From Shimia haliotis (GTDB lineage Bacteria; Pseudomonadota; Alphaproteobacteria; Rhodobacterales; Rhodobacteraceae): DNA of 64,000 nucleotides. The stretch covers positions 1,020,473 through 1,084,472 of the forward strand of contig NZ_FOSZ01000001.1 in NCBI RefSeq assembly GCF_900114415.1. Direction: 5' to 3'. Within the stretch, counting starts at the first letter, position 1. Each line of letters starts with the position of its first letter. This document shows positions 36,377 through 45,633 of the stretch, piece after piece. The notes beneath the pieces are model-generated. The model saw only the letters and a program-made list of their open reading frames with translations, made no database searches and had not been told where the DNA came from. The position numbers and the translations under genes are program-made.

Positions 36377-36483
36377 TGCAGCATCCTCTTCTGTTGCGCG
36401 AATTTTCTCTGGCCCCAGATGTGGGGGAATTGCGGGTAAGGTCAAGTCTAAAGCGTCTATGAAAGCTATGATCCTGCGCCGTT

Positions 36484-36903
36484 TCAGCGTTTCTTGCAGG
36501 TTCCCTGCGCACTGAAATACTCCGGCGATTGGCCTACTGCATTCAGCATTTCAACACCAGGCGCGTTCACATTGGCGGTCGCCTTGTCACGGTCTTTGAA
36601 ATAGCTCAGCGAATAGTTCAGCGACGGTCCATAACCCAAGGTGGTTTTCACCCCCTTCAACTTCCAGCGCAAGGTCAGGCGTTTGTCGCTGTTGGTTTGA
36701 ACTGTCGCCGGAATCGGTCCGCCGTGTTCCTGATTGATCAGGCTGTCAAACACGGTCACGTCGCCCCCTGTCACCTTCACAACGATGCGGCTGCGGATCC
36801 ATTCGTTCGCGCCTTGGCGCGGAAAACTGCAATCAAAGGTTTGCGCCCCTGCCAGCGGAGCGGACAATGCCAAAGACACAGCAGCTGCGAAAATAACTCT
36901 CAT
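36484..36903 (-). CDS. Small secreted protein, tandem family member 1
   Basis: A 139-residue protein with a signal peptide (cut near AGA-QT, residue 20), an early cysteine (FDCSF) and a last-turn cysteine (AQGTCKKR). The central K-R-L-T-L-R-W-K-L motif matches R-x-Q-L-x-W in the next two genes. It is the most divergent of three paralogues in tandem. A disulfide between the two terminal cysteines is likely. Function unknown. Confidence 0.7.
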   Translation of the reverse strand: MRVIFAAAVSLALSAPLAGAQTFDCSFPRQGANEWIRSRIVVKVTGGDVTVFDSLINQEHGGPIPATVQTNSDKRLTLRWKLKGVKTTLGYGPSLNYSLSYFKDRDKATANVNAPGVEMLNAVGQSPEYFSAQGTCKKR

Positions 36904-37019
36904 CGGCAAAGGCCCTGTGTAACGTCAAACAATCTACGCCATCAGGGCAGGTGCGGATGAAAAAATCAAGGCAGGACGCCACCAGCAACACCGCGAAAGA
37001 CCTTCACACCTTGTTTTGG

Positions 37020-37448
37020 CTATTTGATCGTACAGCGCCCCGACGCACTAAGGTTGTTGCGTGCGTCACGGTCAAAACGGGCCCGCACCTTTGAGGAGTT
37101 GTCAGTCACATTGATGGTGACTTTATATTTCACCGCAATCTCAAGCCGTTGATTGGAACTGCTTGTCACGGGAAAGTCGCTGACAGTCCAATCCAATTGC
37201 ATGCGTTTTTGCGACGGCCGTGAATATTTCACCTCAATCGGCTTTTTGTAGAAACTGGAAATCACGCGATCCAGCGCCTTGGCCGTCCTTTTGTCAGCGT
37301 CGACCACAAAAATGGCTTTCTCAGACAGGAACCCGCCGCGCCCGTGCAGTTTGTAGTCGCAATGATATTCCACAGCGCCTGCAGCAACGGATTGGCCTAA
37401 CGCCGCAAGAAACAGCGTGCTCAAAGCCAAAAATTTTGACGATGTCAT
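37020..37448 (-). CDS. Small secreted protein, tandem family member 2
   Basis: A 142-residue protein with a signal peptide (about residues 1-23) and the pattern HCDYK...G.GGF...FVVDADKRTAKALD...QKRMQLDWTVSDFP...SASGRC. It aligns over its whole length with member 3: same spacing of the N- and C-terminal cysteines and of the R-x-Q-L-x-W motif. I chose the ATG at 37448, which begins the hydrophobic leader. Function unknown. Confidence 0.72.
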   Translation of the reverse strand: MTSSKFLALSTLFLAALGQSVAAGAVEYHCDYKLHGRGGFLSEKAIFVVDADKRTAKALDRVISSFYKKPIEVKYSRPSQKRMQLDWTVSDFPVTSSSNQRLEIAVKYKVTINVTDNSSKVRARFDRDARNNLSASGRCTIK

Positions 37449-37520
37449 TTTGGTATTTTCCGATTTTTTGAGATCAGTACTATCATCGCGCAGGCGCTTC
37501 GCAGAACGCCACACCAGACT

Positions 37521-37946
37521 TTACGGCTGCACTTCGCGGCACTTTCCGCTGGCTTTGGTGTTGTTGAGAACGTCCACCGTTGGCGTGACACGCACCGTGC
37601 CCTGCTTGGTCTTCAGATTGATCGTGGCGCGGTAATTGACGTCGACCAGCTGGGTTTCACCGCCGCGGAATTTGGATGGGATTTTGTTCAGCCGCCAATT
37701 GAGCTGAATTCTTTGAGTAGACGCACGCGACATATCAACCGCAATCGGTTTGCTGTGCATTGTCTTGATCCAGTAGTCATAGGCTTCCGCGGTGCCCTTC
37801 TCTTCGTCGAAAACAAAGAGCGCGGCTTCGGGTGTCCACCCGCCATAGCCGCTTTTGTATTCGCAAAAAAATGCACGCTCGGCACCATGTGCCGTGCCAA
37901 CAAGAAAAATGGTGGCCGCAACCAGTGTAGAAATTCGTTTCTTCAT
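37521..37946 (-). CDS. Small secreted protein, tandem family member 3
   Basis: A 141-residue secreted protein with signal peptide ending near HGA-ER. The mature part shows FCEYKSGYGGW, ALFVFDEEKGTAEAYD, TQRIQLNWRLNKIP and a closing ASGKC. The closest relative is member 2 just downstream. The three genes are all on the minus strand with gaps of 72-116 nt and nearly equal length (139-142 residues), so they arose by tandem duplication. Confidence 0.72.
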   Translation of the reverse strand: MKKRISTLVAATIFLVGTAHGAERAFFCEYKSGYGGWTPEAALFVFDEEKGTAEAYDYWIKTMHSKPIAVDMSRASTQRIQLNWRLNKIPSKFRGGETQLVDVNYRATINLKTKQGTVRVTPTVDVLNNTKASGKCREVQP

Positions 37947-38070
37947 ATCGTCCGTCGTCGGATTTCGCAATTAGGGAATTGACGGTCATATTCGAAATTA
38001 CCTTCAATTCAGATATCGCATAAATAGAGAAAACTAATAACAGCACACGTTGAATGATGTCATGCAACTC

Positions 38071-38086
38071 GACGCCGTTCGGCGTC
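38071..38086. other. Stem-loop downstream of the sarcosine oxidase operon
   Basis: Perfect dyad GACGCC-GTTC-GGCGTC, 50 bp after the soxG stop. It is GC-rich like a terminator, but no U-tract follows directly. Confidence 0.45.
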
Positions 38087-38135
38087 AAGCTCCAGTTTCA
38101 AAACCTATGGAAAAACCGACCCGACGTCACCACCG

Positions 38136-38705
38136 TCAGACGAGGTGGTGCACCTCGCCACCGTTCGTGACCGACAGACGCAGAACATCAAACACATATT
38201 GCGCCACAGACCGGAAACAAATCACCTCAAAACAAGAGTCACCAGTTTGCCAGAAAGCTGCAGGAACCTGTGCGATACGGGTGCGTCGGATTTCATCCGG
38301 TGCGAAGGCCGATTTGGAAAGATCAACAGGCGCCAGTTTTGCCAAGGCATCGCGACTGCCCTCACCGCTGATTTCAAAAACCGCACGGGCATCAGACACA
38401 TTGGCAACAAGTGCGTGGCTGCCTGCCAGCGCTGTTGTCAATGTTGCCACCGTATCCAGAACGGTGGCGTATTCGACAACAACCAGCAACTCGTCCGGTG
38501 ACATCCACGCCACTTTGCCTTTGTCGCCCACGCTCACTTTGCGCTGATCCGGGACACCCGCACCGGTGGCGGATTTGACCGCTGCTGCCATCTCTTTGGA
38601 CGCCAGATCACCACGCACGGTGATCATTCCCCGCAAACCGGTTTCCGTGACCGTAGCGAACCCTGCGAATTTCGCGCCGGAGAGCGCACTCACTGCCTTA
38701 GACAT
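38136..38705 (-). CDS. soxG: Sarcosine oxidase gamma subunit
   Basis: A 189-residue subunit of heterotetrameric sarcosine oxidase, similar to the C-terminal GcvT/TrmE-like fold (SPDELLVVVEY, DARAVFEISGEGSRDALAKL). It has a structural role in the complex. Its ATG overlaps the soxA stop by 8 nt. Last gene of soxB-D-A-G. Confidence 0.9.
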   Translation of the reverse strand: MSKAVSALSGAKFAGFATVTETGLRGMITVRGDLASKEMAAAVKSATGAGVPDQRKVSVGDKGKVAWMSPDELLVVVEYATVLDTVATLTTALAGSHALVANVSDARAVFEISGEGSRDALAKLAPVDLSKSAFAPDEIRRTRIAQVPAAFWQTGDSCFEVICFRSVAQYVFDVLRLSVTNGGEVHHLV

Positions 38706-41700
38706 TCTGCTTCTCCCCGTCTTTGTCATAAAACACCGGATCGACCACCTTGGCCTTTACGGTGCTGCCATCCACTTTGTTGAATTCCACAACCTCGCCC
38801 ATGCGATCCAGCGCATTGTGCAGAAGGCCCATGGCAATGCCACGATCCAGCGTCGGCGAATAATAGGTCGAAGTCACACGACCCTGCACGTTGCGCTGGT
38901 TGTTGGCGTTGCTGCCACTCGCAACGATATAGGATCCGTCAGGAATGACCGAGCCATCCACGGTTTCAAAACCCGCCAGCTTCCAGCGGTCAGGGCTGGC
39001 CATGTGGTCGCGCAGCTGCGCGCGTTTGCCAAGGAAGTCTTCTTTCTTCTTGGAAATCGCCCACTGCATATTGAGATCTTGCGGGATGATCGTGCCGTCA
39101 GTCTCGTCGCCAATCATGATAAAGCCCTTCTCGGCCCGCATCACGTGCAGCGCTTCGGTGCCGTAGGGCATGATGCCAAATTCTTCACCTGCTGCCAGCA
39201 GAGCATCCCAAAAGGCGCGGCCCTGTGAGGCAGGCACAGCAATTTCATAGGACAGCTCACCAGAGAACGAAATCCGGTACGCCCGCGCGTCGAAATCGCC
39301 GATCTTGCCGTCTTTCCATGACATAAAGGCAAGACCCTCTTTGGAGACATCCATCTCACCGCCGAGTTTCTCGATCACCTTGCGGGCGTTCGGGCCCACA
39401 ACCGCGATCTGCGCGTATTGCTCGGTGACATTGGCAGTAAAGACCTCCCAGTCCCACCATTCGCATTGCAGCCAGTCTTCCATCCAGCCGTGGATACGCT
39501 CTGCCCCACCGGTGGTGGTGTGACACAGGAAGGTGTCCTCATCGATGCGCGCCACAACGCCGTCATCAATCAGGAAGCCGTTCTCGTTGCACATCAGGCC
39601 ATAGCGGCATTTGCCCGGCTTCAGCGTCGACATCATGTTGGTGTACATCATGTCGAGAAATTTGCCCGCATCCGGGCCTTTGACGATGATCTTGCCCAGC
39701 GTCGACGCATCCAGAAGGCCCACGGATTTGCGGGTCTGGTTGATCTCGCGTGTTACCGCATCGGCGTGGCTTTCGCTGCCGCGAGGGAAGCAATAGGGCC
39801 GACGCCATTGGCCGACAGGTTCAAAGAACGCGCCGTTGGCCTCGTGCCAGTCGTGGATCGGCGTGCGACGCAGCGGCTGGAATGCTTCGTCGCGTGCTTC
39901 GCCCGCGATGGAGCCCATCGAGATCGGCGTATACGGCGGGCGGAACGTGGTGGTGCCAGTCGCCGGGATGGGTTGGTTCAACGCATCAGAAAGCACGGCC
40001 AATCCGTTGATGTTGCTGAGTTTACCCTGATCGGTTGCCATGCCAAGCGTGGTGTAACGCTTGGTGTGCTCCACGCTTTCATAGCCTTCCTGCGCGGCCA
40101 GCTTCACGTCCGACACTTTCACGTCGTTCTGATAATCGAGCCATGCTTTCATGCGCAGCTTTGGACCCGCACCCTGCGGCATCAGCCAGACAGGTTCCAT
40201 GCCCGCCTCGGCCTGCGCCTCAGCGCTCGGAGCGGCACCAGCGGCACCGTCGAAGCCTGCTGCTTTCGCCACCGCGATGCCCGCAGATTGCGCATCCGCC
40301 AGCACGTCACCGGTCAAAAGCGGACCGCTTGCGGTGCCTGCGGTGACAACAAAGCCGTTGCCGTCATGGCTGGTCGGGGCGCGGTCGGGATCGGGGCGGA
40401 AGTGGGCTTGTGTCTCGTCCCAGATCAGCTTGCCGCCACAGTGGGACCAGAGGTGCACCACAGGCGACCAGCCGCCGGACATGGCCACCGCATCACACAT
40501 GATTTCTTCCAGAACCGCACCTTCGCCGGCTTGCGCACAGATCGCCACGCCGGTCACGCGTTTGCCGCCTTTGACCTTGGCGATGGCTTTGCCGTTTTCC
40601 ACGCGGATACCGAGCGCCTTGGCTTCATCGGCCAGCGCACCGCCGCCTGTGGCGCGGGCGTCAAGGATCACGGGTACCTCAAGGCCAGCGTTTTTCAGTG
40701 CAATCGCAGTGCGATAGGCGTCGTCGTTGTTGGTTACGACCACAGTCCGGTCGCCTGACGACACGCCAAAGTTCACGGAATAGTCGCGCACGGCGCTTGC
40801 CAGCATCACACCAGGAATGTCGTTGCCTGCAAAGGACAGCGGTCGCTCAATCGCGCCGGTCGCGGTCACAATCTGCTTGGCACGGATGCGCCACAGGCGA
40901 TGACGCGGCCCCGCCACGGCGGGCGCGTGATCGGTCAGGCGCTCATAGCCCAGCATGTAGCCGTGGTCATAGACCCCTGCGCCCATCATGCGGCTGCGAA
41001 TGGTGACGTTGTCCATCGCGTTCAGTTCCGCCACGGTGGCGTTCACGAAGTCCTCAGCGGATTTGCCGTCAATCTCGCCGCCATCAACAGGCGCGCGGCC
41101 GCCCCAATGGGCGGTCTGCTCCATCAGAAGAACCTTGGCACCCGCCTGCCCTGCGGCTTTCGCCGCCTGCAAACCGGCGACACCGCCGCCGACAACCACA
41201 ACGTCGAAGAAGGCGTAGTAGTGCTCGTAACGATCCGCGTCGCGATCTTTCGGCGCTTTGCCAAGCCCTGCGGACTGGCGCACGATGGGTTCAAAGACAT
41301 GCTTCCAAGCCGCGCGGGGCGCCATGAAGGTCTTATAGTAAAAGCCCGCCGGCAGGAAACGCGCGGCGTAGTTGTTGGCGACGCCCACGTCAAACTCAAG
41401 TGACGGCCAGTGGTTCTGGCTGGTCGCGCTCAACCCGTCATACAGCTCTGTTGTGGTGGCACGTTGGTTGGGCTCAAACTTACCGCCCGCACCAAGGTTA
41501 ACCAGCGCGTTCGGTTCTTCGGCACCAGAGGCCACAACGCCGCGCGGGCGGTGGTATTTGAACGAGCGGCCCATCAGCATCTGGTCGTTTGCCAGAAGTG
41601 CCGAGGCTAGCGTGTCGCCCTCATAACCGGTGAGTTTCTTGCCGTTGAAGCTGAACGAAACCTGTTTGGATTTGTTCAGAAGGCGACCGCCAGAGGTGAG

Positions 41701-41712
41701 GCGTGTGCTCAT
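38698..41712 (-). CDS. soxA: Sarcosine oxidase alpha subunit
   Basis: A 1004-residue subunit that with SoxB/D/G oxidises sarcosine to glycine plus formaldehyde, passing the one-carbon unit to tetrahydrofolate. The N-terminal region resembles a ferredoxin-like domain (FSFNGKKLTGYEGDTLASALLAN). A dinucleotide-binding domain follows (VVVGGGVAGLQAAKAAGQAGAKVLLME). The C-terminal ~400 residues are a GcvT-like folate-binding domain. The length is normal for the family. The ATG overlaps the soxD stop (ATGA). Confidence 0.95.
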   Translation of the reverse strand: MSTRLTSGGRLLNKSKQVSFSFNGKKLTGYEGDTLASALLANDQMLMGRSFKYHRPRGVVASGAEEPNALVNLGAGGKFEPNQRATTTELYDGLSATSQNHWPSLEFDVGVANNYAARFLPAGFYYKTFMAPRAAWKHVFEPIVRQSAGLGKAPKDRDADRYEHYYAFFDVVVVGGGVAGLQAAKAAGQAGAKVLLMEQTAHWGGRAPVDGGEIDGKSAEDFVNATVAELNAMDNVTIRSRMMGAGVYDHGYMLGYERLTDHAPAVAGPRHRLWRIRAKQIVTATGAIERPLSFAGNDIPGVMLASAVRDYSVNFGVSSGDRTVVVTNNDDAYRTAIALKNAGLEVPVILDARATGGGALADEAKALGIRVENGKAIAKVKGGKRVTGVAICAQAGEGAVLEEIMCDAVAMSGGWSPVVHLWSHCGGKLIWDETQAHFRPDPDRAPTSHDGNGFVVTAGTASGPLLTGDVLADAQSAGIAVAKAAGFDGAAGAAPSAEAQAEAGMEPVWLMPQGAGPKLRMKAWLDYQNDVKVSDVKLAAQEGYESVEHTKRYTTLGMATDQGKLSNINGLAVLSDALNQPIPATGTTTFRPPYTPISMGSIAGEARDEAFQPLRRTPIHDWHEANGAFFEPVGQWRRPYCFPRGSESHADAVTREINQTRKSVGLLDASTLGKIIVKGPDAGKFLDMMYTNMMSTLKPGKCRYGLMCNENGFLIDDGVVARIDEDTFLCHTTTGGAERIHGWMEDWLQCEWWDWEVFTANVTEQYAQIAVVGPNARKVIEKLGGEMDVSKEGLAFMSWKDGKIGDFDARAYRISFSGELSYEIAVPASQGRAFWDALLAAGEEFGIMPYGTEALHVMRAEKGFIMIGDETDGTIIPQDLNMQWAISKKKEDFLGKRAQLRDHMASPDRWKLAGFETVDGSVIPDGSYIVASGSNANNQRNVQGRVTSTYYSPTLDRGIAMGLLHNALDRMGEVVEFNKVDGSTVKAKVVDPVFYDKDGEKQNV

Positions 41713-42038
41713 GAGAAGTCCCTCCACGACCAATTCGGATACTTGGCCGAGATCTTGTCTTTGATGTCTTGTGGCGGCTCTAGGGTCTGGGCGGAATACG
41801 TGCCAAAGACCTCAAGAGTTGTGGTGCTGCGCGCCGCGTGAAAAAACTTGCCGCAACCGTTTGAATGCCGCCAGCGCTCGAAATGCACACCCTTGGGGTT
41901 CTCGCGCATGAAGAGATAGCTCTCAAACTCGTCGTCGCTGGAGCCGGGGCCAAAGCGTTTCAGATGCGCTTCTCCTTCGGCATGAAGCTCGGTTTCCTCG
42001 GCCCAGACGCCGCAATAGGGGCATTGAAGTGTCAACAT
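41709..42038 (-). CDS. soxD: Sarcosine oxidase delta subunit
   Basis: A 109-residue zinc-binding subunit. The Zn ligands are CPYC near the N-terminus and the HSNGCGKFF motif. It is translationally coupled to soxA. Confidence 0.95.
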   Translation of the reverse strand: MLTLQCPYCGVWAEETELHAEGEAHLKRFGPGSSDDEFESYLFMRENPKGVHFERWRHSNGCGKFFHAARSTTTLEVFGTYSAQTLEPPQDIKDKISAKYPNWSWRDFS

Positions 42039-42053
42039 ATGCTTGCCCTCTCC

Positions 42054-43301
42054 TTAGTGTGCTACGCCAGCCGCGACGCTTTCGTCGATGAAGCGGCCTT
42101 CGATGAAACGTTCCATGCCAAATTCGGCGCTCAGCGGTCCAGGCTCGCCTTTGGCGATCAACTCGGCCGTGGCCCAGCCGCCGCCCGGAATGGCTTTGAA
42201 CCCGCCAGTGCCCCAGCCTGCGTTAATAAAGCAGTTGCCCAAGGGCGTTTTACCAATCACAGGGGAGCGGTCGCCGGTCACATCCACGATGCCGCCCCAC
42301 TGGCGCAACATCTTAAGACGGCTGACCATCGGGAAGGTTTCGCAAAGCGCACGCACGGTTTCTTCGATGTGGTGGAAGCTGCCGCGCTGGGTGTAGTTGT
42401 TGAACCCGTCGGTGCCGCCGCCAATGACCATCTCGCCTTTGTCCGATTGAGACATATAACCGTGCACTGTGTTGGCCATCACGACGATGTCCATGCAAGG
42501 CTTGATCGGTTCCGAAACCAGCGCCTGAAGCGCCACAGATTCCATCGGCAGACGGAAGCCCGCCATGTTCGCCAGATCGCCGGAGTTACCGGCCACAACC
42601 AGCCCCAGCTTGTCGCAATCGATCGGGCCTTTGGTGGTATCGACACCGACCACTTTGCCAGCCTCCTGACGCACACCCACAACTTCGCATTTCTGGATGA
42701 TGTCCATGCCCATGTCGGAACATGCCCGCGCATAGCCCCATGCCACCGCGTCGTGACGACCTGTGCCGCCGCGCGCCTGCCAGAGCCCGCCCAGAACCGG
42801 ATAGCGCGGCCCGTCGATGTTGATGATCGGCACCAGTTCCTTGACGCGCTCGGGCCCGACAAATTCGGTCTGCACACCTTGCAGCGCGTTGGCGTGCGCG
42901 GTGCGCTGATAGCCGCGGATTTCACTTTCGGTCTGCGCCAGCATCAGAACCCCACGCGGGGAGAACATGACGTTGTAGTTCAGATCCTGAGACATGGTCT
43001 CATACAAGGACCGCGCCTTTTCATAGATCGCGGCCGAGCTGTCTTGCAGATAGTTGGAGCGGATAATCGTGGTGTTGCGCCCCGTGTTGCCGCCGCCCAG
43101 CCAGCCCTTTTCGATGATCGCCACTTTGGTGATGCCGTGGTTCTTGCCAAGGTAGTACGCGGTGGCAAGGCCATGCCCCCCCGCGCCCACGATGATCACA
43201 TCATATTTCTTCTTGGGTTCCGGCGACCGCCACGCGCGTTCCCATCCGGTGTGATACCGGGCGGCTTCGCGAGCGATGGCAAAGGCTGAATAACGTCTCA
43301 T
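42054..43301 (-). CDS. soxB: Sarcosine oxidase beta subunit
   Basis: A 415-residue flavoprotein that carries out the amine dehydrogenation. The FAD-binding GAGGHGLATAYYL is at about residues 37-49. The covalent FMN histidine lies in QARGGTGRHDAVAW (His near 176). It is the first gene of the operon, 15 nt from soxD. The 189-bp gap upstream is shared with the divergent ccmI gene and holds their promoters. Confidence 0.96.
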   Translation of the reverse strand: MRRYSAFAIAREAARYHTGWERAWRSPEPKKKYDVIIVGAGGHGLATAYYLGKNHGITKVAIIEKGWLGGGNTGRNTTIIRSNYLQDSSAAIYEKARSLYETMSQDLNYNVMFSPRGVLMLAQTESEIRGYQRTAHANALQGVQTEFVGPERVKELVPIINIDGPRYPVLGGLWQARGGTGRHDAVAWGYARACSDMGMDIIQKCEVVGVRQEAGKVVGVDTTKGPIDCDKLGLVVAGNSGDLANMAGFRLPMESVALQALVSEPIKPCMDIVVMANTVHGYMSQSDKGEMVIGGGTDGFNNYTQRGSFHHIEETVRALCETFPMVSRLKMLRQWGGIVDVTGDRSPVIGKTPLGNCFINAGWGTGGFKAIPGGGWATAELIAKGEPGPLSAEFGMERFIEGRFIDESVAAGVAH

Positions 43302-43490
43302 GGGCAGTGATTCCGATAGGGCAAAGCTTTCCCCCAGTTTATGCCCGTAGCATGCCTGCGCACACCCTGTTCAAAGCGCCTATTTGCGTTCCGGTTGCGA
43401 CATGTTGCTGCCCTGACTGTCGCTTATGTGATTTTCCCTTTAGCTCAAGAGCCTGCACGATTACATGTGGTCCAACCCGACGGAGGCCCG

Positions 43491-44732
43491 ATGACTTTCT
43501 GGATTGTAGCTGGCGTATTCGCCCTTGTGTCTATTGCGCTTATGGCGCTTGCGGTGTTGCGGCGCCCCGAAGCGGAAGAACATCCCGCCGCCTATGACCT
43601 GCGCGTCTATCGCGATCAGCTCAAGGACGTGGACAAGGATTTGACCCGAGGCGTGATCAACGAAAGCGACGCGACCCGAATCCGCACCGAAATTTCGCGC
43701 CGCATCCTGTCTGCGGACGCGCAGCTTCAAGCCGCTGACGACAGCACCGCCTCAGGCGGCCCTGCTCTCAAGGGTCTCATCGCGGTTTTGGCCCTGATAA
43801 TCGCAGGGGGAACTTTTGGTCTGTATGCGGTGCTCGGCGAAAACGGCGCTGACGATCAGCCGCTTGATCTGCGCGTGGCGATGGCCAAGGAACGCCTTGA
43901 TAACCGCGACGGACAGGATGTTGCCGAGGCAAGCCTGCCAGCGCCTCAGCCGGTAGAGCCCGACGCGGAGTTTGCCGCGCTGATGGAAAAGCTGCGCGTA
44001 GCGGTCAAAGACAATCCAGACGATCTGCGCGGACATGTACTCCTGGCCCAGAACGAGGCGAGCCTCAACAATCTGATTGCGGCCCACCAAGCCCAGGCGC
44101 AGGTGATCCGTATCAAGGGGGCCGAGGCCACGCCATCAGACTATTTGATCCACGCAAGCATGCTGATTTCGGCGGCCAACGGATATGTCTCGCCCGAGGC
44201 GCAGGCCTCGCTTCAGGCCGCATTGGACAAAGAGCCGACGAACCTTCTGGGGCGCTATTACTGGGGGCTGATGCTGATGCAAAACGGCCGCCCTGATGCA
44301 ACGTTCCAAATTTGGGATCAGGTTTTGCTGCAAAGCCCGCCCGATGCCCCGTGGGTCGCCCCTATACGCATGCGGATGGAAGATCTTTCGTGGTTTGCGG
44401 GGGTGAAAAACTATCAACTGCCCGCGCCGATGGGGCCACACGGCGGCACCCTTTCAGGCCCCACAGCTGAAGACATGCAGGCCGCCAGCGAAATGGACTC
44501 CGAAGACCAACAAGCAATGATCCGCAGCATGGTCGAAGGGTTGGCCGACCGGCTGGCAACCGAAGGTGGCACGCCCGAAGAATGGGCGCGCCTGATTTCG
44601 GCCTATGGCGTGCTTGGCGAACAAGACCGCGCAGCGCTGATCTGGGGCGAGGCCCAGCAGGTCTTTGCCGCGGTGCCCGACGCGCTTGAAGTGGTCCGCG
44701 CCGGCGCCCGCCGCGCCGGAGTGACGCAATGA
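43491..44732 (+). CDS. ccmI: Cytochrome c maturation protein CcmI (CycH)
   Basis: A 413-residue bipartite protein. CcmI-1 is the membrane part with an N-terminal helix (WIVAGVFALVSIALMALAVL) and a second one near residue 93, joined by the helical AYDLRVYRDQLKDVDKDLTRG segment. CcmI-2 is a periplasmic TPR domain that holds apocytochrome c. The start at 43491 has GGAGG upstream; a longer frame from 43341 is not needed. It is about 31 kb from ccmABCDG, and ccmE, F and H are not in the window. Confidence 0.9.
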   Translation: MTFWIVAGVFALVSIALMALAVLRRPEAEEHPAAYDLRVYRDQLKDVDKDLTRGVINESDATRIRTEISRRILSADAQLQAADDSTASGGPALKGLIAVLALIIAGGTFGLYAVLGENGADDQPLDLRVAMAKERLDNRDGQDVAEASLPAPQPVEPDAEFAALMEKLRVAVKDNPDDLRGHVLLAQNEASLNNLIAAHQAQAQVIRIKGAEATPSDYLIHASMLISAANGYVSPEAQASLQAALDKEPTNLLGRYYWGLMLMQNGRPDATFQIWDQVLLQSPPDAPWVAPIRMRMEDLSWFAGVKNYQLPAPMGPHGGTLSGPTAEDMQAASEMDSEDQQAMIRSMVEGLADRLATEGGTPEEWARLISAYGVLGEQDRAALIWGEAQQVFAAVPDALEVVRAGARRAGVTQ

Positions 44733-45211
44733 GCGTGATTTTTGACGACTTCGAAGATATGGCCGCCAACCTCCCGCAAATGCAGGCGTTGATGGGGCTC
44801 GATCTTGGCACCAAAACCATCGGAGTGGCGGTGTCCGATCTGATGCAATCCGTGGCGACGCCGATTGAAACCGTCAAACGCAAGAAATTCACACTGGACG
44901 CCGCGCGACTGGTGGAGATCATCAAAGACCGCCAGATCGGCGGCATTGTCCTCGGTCTGCCCCGCAACATGGATGGCTCTGAGGGGCCGCGCGCGCAATC
45001 CACCCGTGCTTTTGCCCGCAATCTGCTGCCTTTGGTCCCCTGCCCGATCGGGTTCTGGGACGAACGTCTGTCCACCGTGGCGGCCGAAAGAGCCCTTCTA
45101 GAGGCGGATACGACACGAAAACGTCGCGCAGAGGTTATCGATCACGTGGCCGCCGGGTATATCCTGCAAGGGAGCCTTGATCGGCTCAAGCACATCAGGA
45201 GCGCGCTTTGA
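44729..45211 (+). CDS. ruvX: Putative pre-16S rRNA nuclease / Holliday junction resolvase-like YqgF
   Basis: A 160-residue RNase H-like protein. The motif MGLDLGTKTIGVAVSD holds the first catalytic Asp, and WDERLSTVAAERALLEAD the conserved E-R-L-[ST]-T motif. It is usually assigned to 16S rRNA 5' processing. The ATG overlaps the ccmI stop by 4 nt. Confidence 0.93.
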   Translation: MSVIFDDFEDMAANLPQMQALMGLDLGTKTIGVAVSDLMQSVATPIETVKRKKFTLDAARLVEIIKDRQIGGIVLGLPRNMDGSEGPRAQSTRAFARNLLPLVPCPIGFWDERLSTVAAERALLEADTTRKRRAEVIDHVAAGYILQGSLDRLKHIRSAL

Positions 45212-45441
45212 GCAAGGATATCGTCTGGAAACGCAACGAGGTTGAGAGCCCCTGTATTCAGGTTTGCGTGGTGCATCCCGAAGAGCGCATCTGTACCGGA
45301 TGCCTGCGTTCGATCGACGAAATCACGCGCTGGTCCAAGATGGAAGCCGATGAGCGCAAGGCCATCATGCAAGAGTTACCCGACCGCGCCCCTCGTCTGC
45401 GCAAACGCCGCGGCGGCCGTGGAGCGCGTCTGAAACGCTAA
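45208..45441 (+). CDS. DUF1289 small cysteine-rich protein
   Basis: A 77-residue protein of the DUF1289 family. The motif SPCIQVCVVHPEERICTGCLRSIDEI has four cysteines (C-x3-C...C-x2-C) that could bind a metal or Fe-S cluster. The C-terminus is strongly basic (LRKRRGGRGARLKR). The start is TTG overlapping the ruvX stop (TTGA), since no ATG/GTG fits before the conserved motif. Function unknown. A terminator follows. Confidence 0.82.
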   Translation: MSKDIVWKRNEVESPCIQVCVVHPEERICTGCLRSIDEITRWSKMEADERKAIMQELPDRAPRLRKRRGGRGARLKR

Positions 45442-45458
45442 GGAAATCTGTCGGAGTC

Positions 45459-45492
45459 AAAAAAGGCCGCGCAGATCGCGCGGCCCTTTTTT
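45459..45492 (+). terminator. Terminator after the ccmI-ruvX-DUF1289 operon
   Basis: The stem GGCCGCGC / GCGCGGCC with loop AGATC and flanking A and T runs lies just after the DUF1289 stop. It also faces the end of the minus-strand microprotein candidate. Confidence 0.9.
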
Positions 45493-45510
45493 GTTAGTCA
45501 CTTGCAACGG

Positions 45511-45633
45511 TTATCCCGCGTCTCGCTCCGAGATTCTTGCCACCTCGTTCACCAAGGCCAAAGACCGAAGAACCAGCGGAATTGGCGCAAGGAACACCAA
45601 CGCAAACCAGTTCAGATCAGCGATCCACCCCAT
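45511..45633 (-). CDS. Candidate 40-residue membrane microprotein coupled to the RTX gene
   Basis: A short open frame starts with an ATG that shares one base with the RTX gene stop (TGATG), so it may be translated by re-initiation. The product is 40 residues: MGWIADLNW, then a hydrophobic run FALVFLAPIPLVLRSLALV, then a polar tail ending SERDAG. One transmembrane helix is plausible. No homologue is recognised, so this is a candidate only. Confidence 0.45.
   Translation of the reverse strand: MGWIADLNWFALVFLAPIPLVLRSLALVNEVARISERDAG

Noticed and set aside
36377..36445. Upstream in-frame start of sodB
   Set aside because: It would add 23 residues not seen in FeSODs, while the ATG at 36376 has a good ribosome site and the canonical N-terminus.
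36417..36445. TTGACC-N17-ACATCT as a sodB promoter
   Set aside because: The -10 element fits poorly; I could not support it above background.
41865..43289. 474-codon plus-strand frame over soxB
   Set aside because: Antisense to soxB, which carries the FAD and FMN motifs; no ribosome site.
43341..43490. 50-codon N-terminal extension of ccmI
   Set aside because: GGAGG precedes the ATG at 43491, which opens directly with the CcmI membrane helix; the extension overlaps the shared promoter region.
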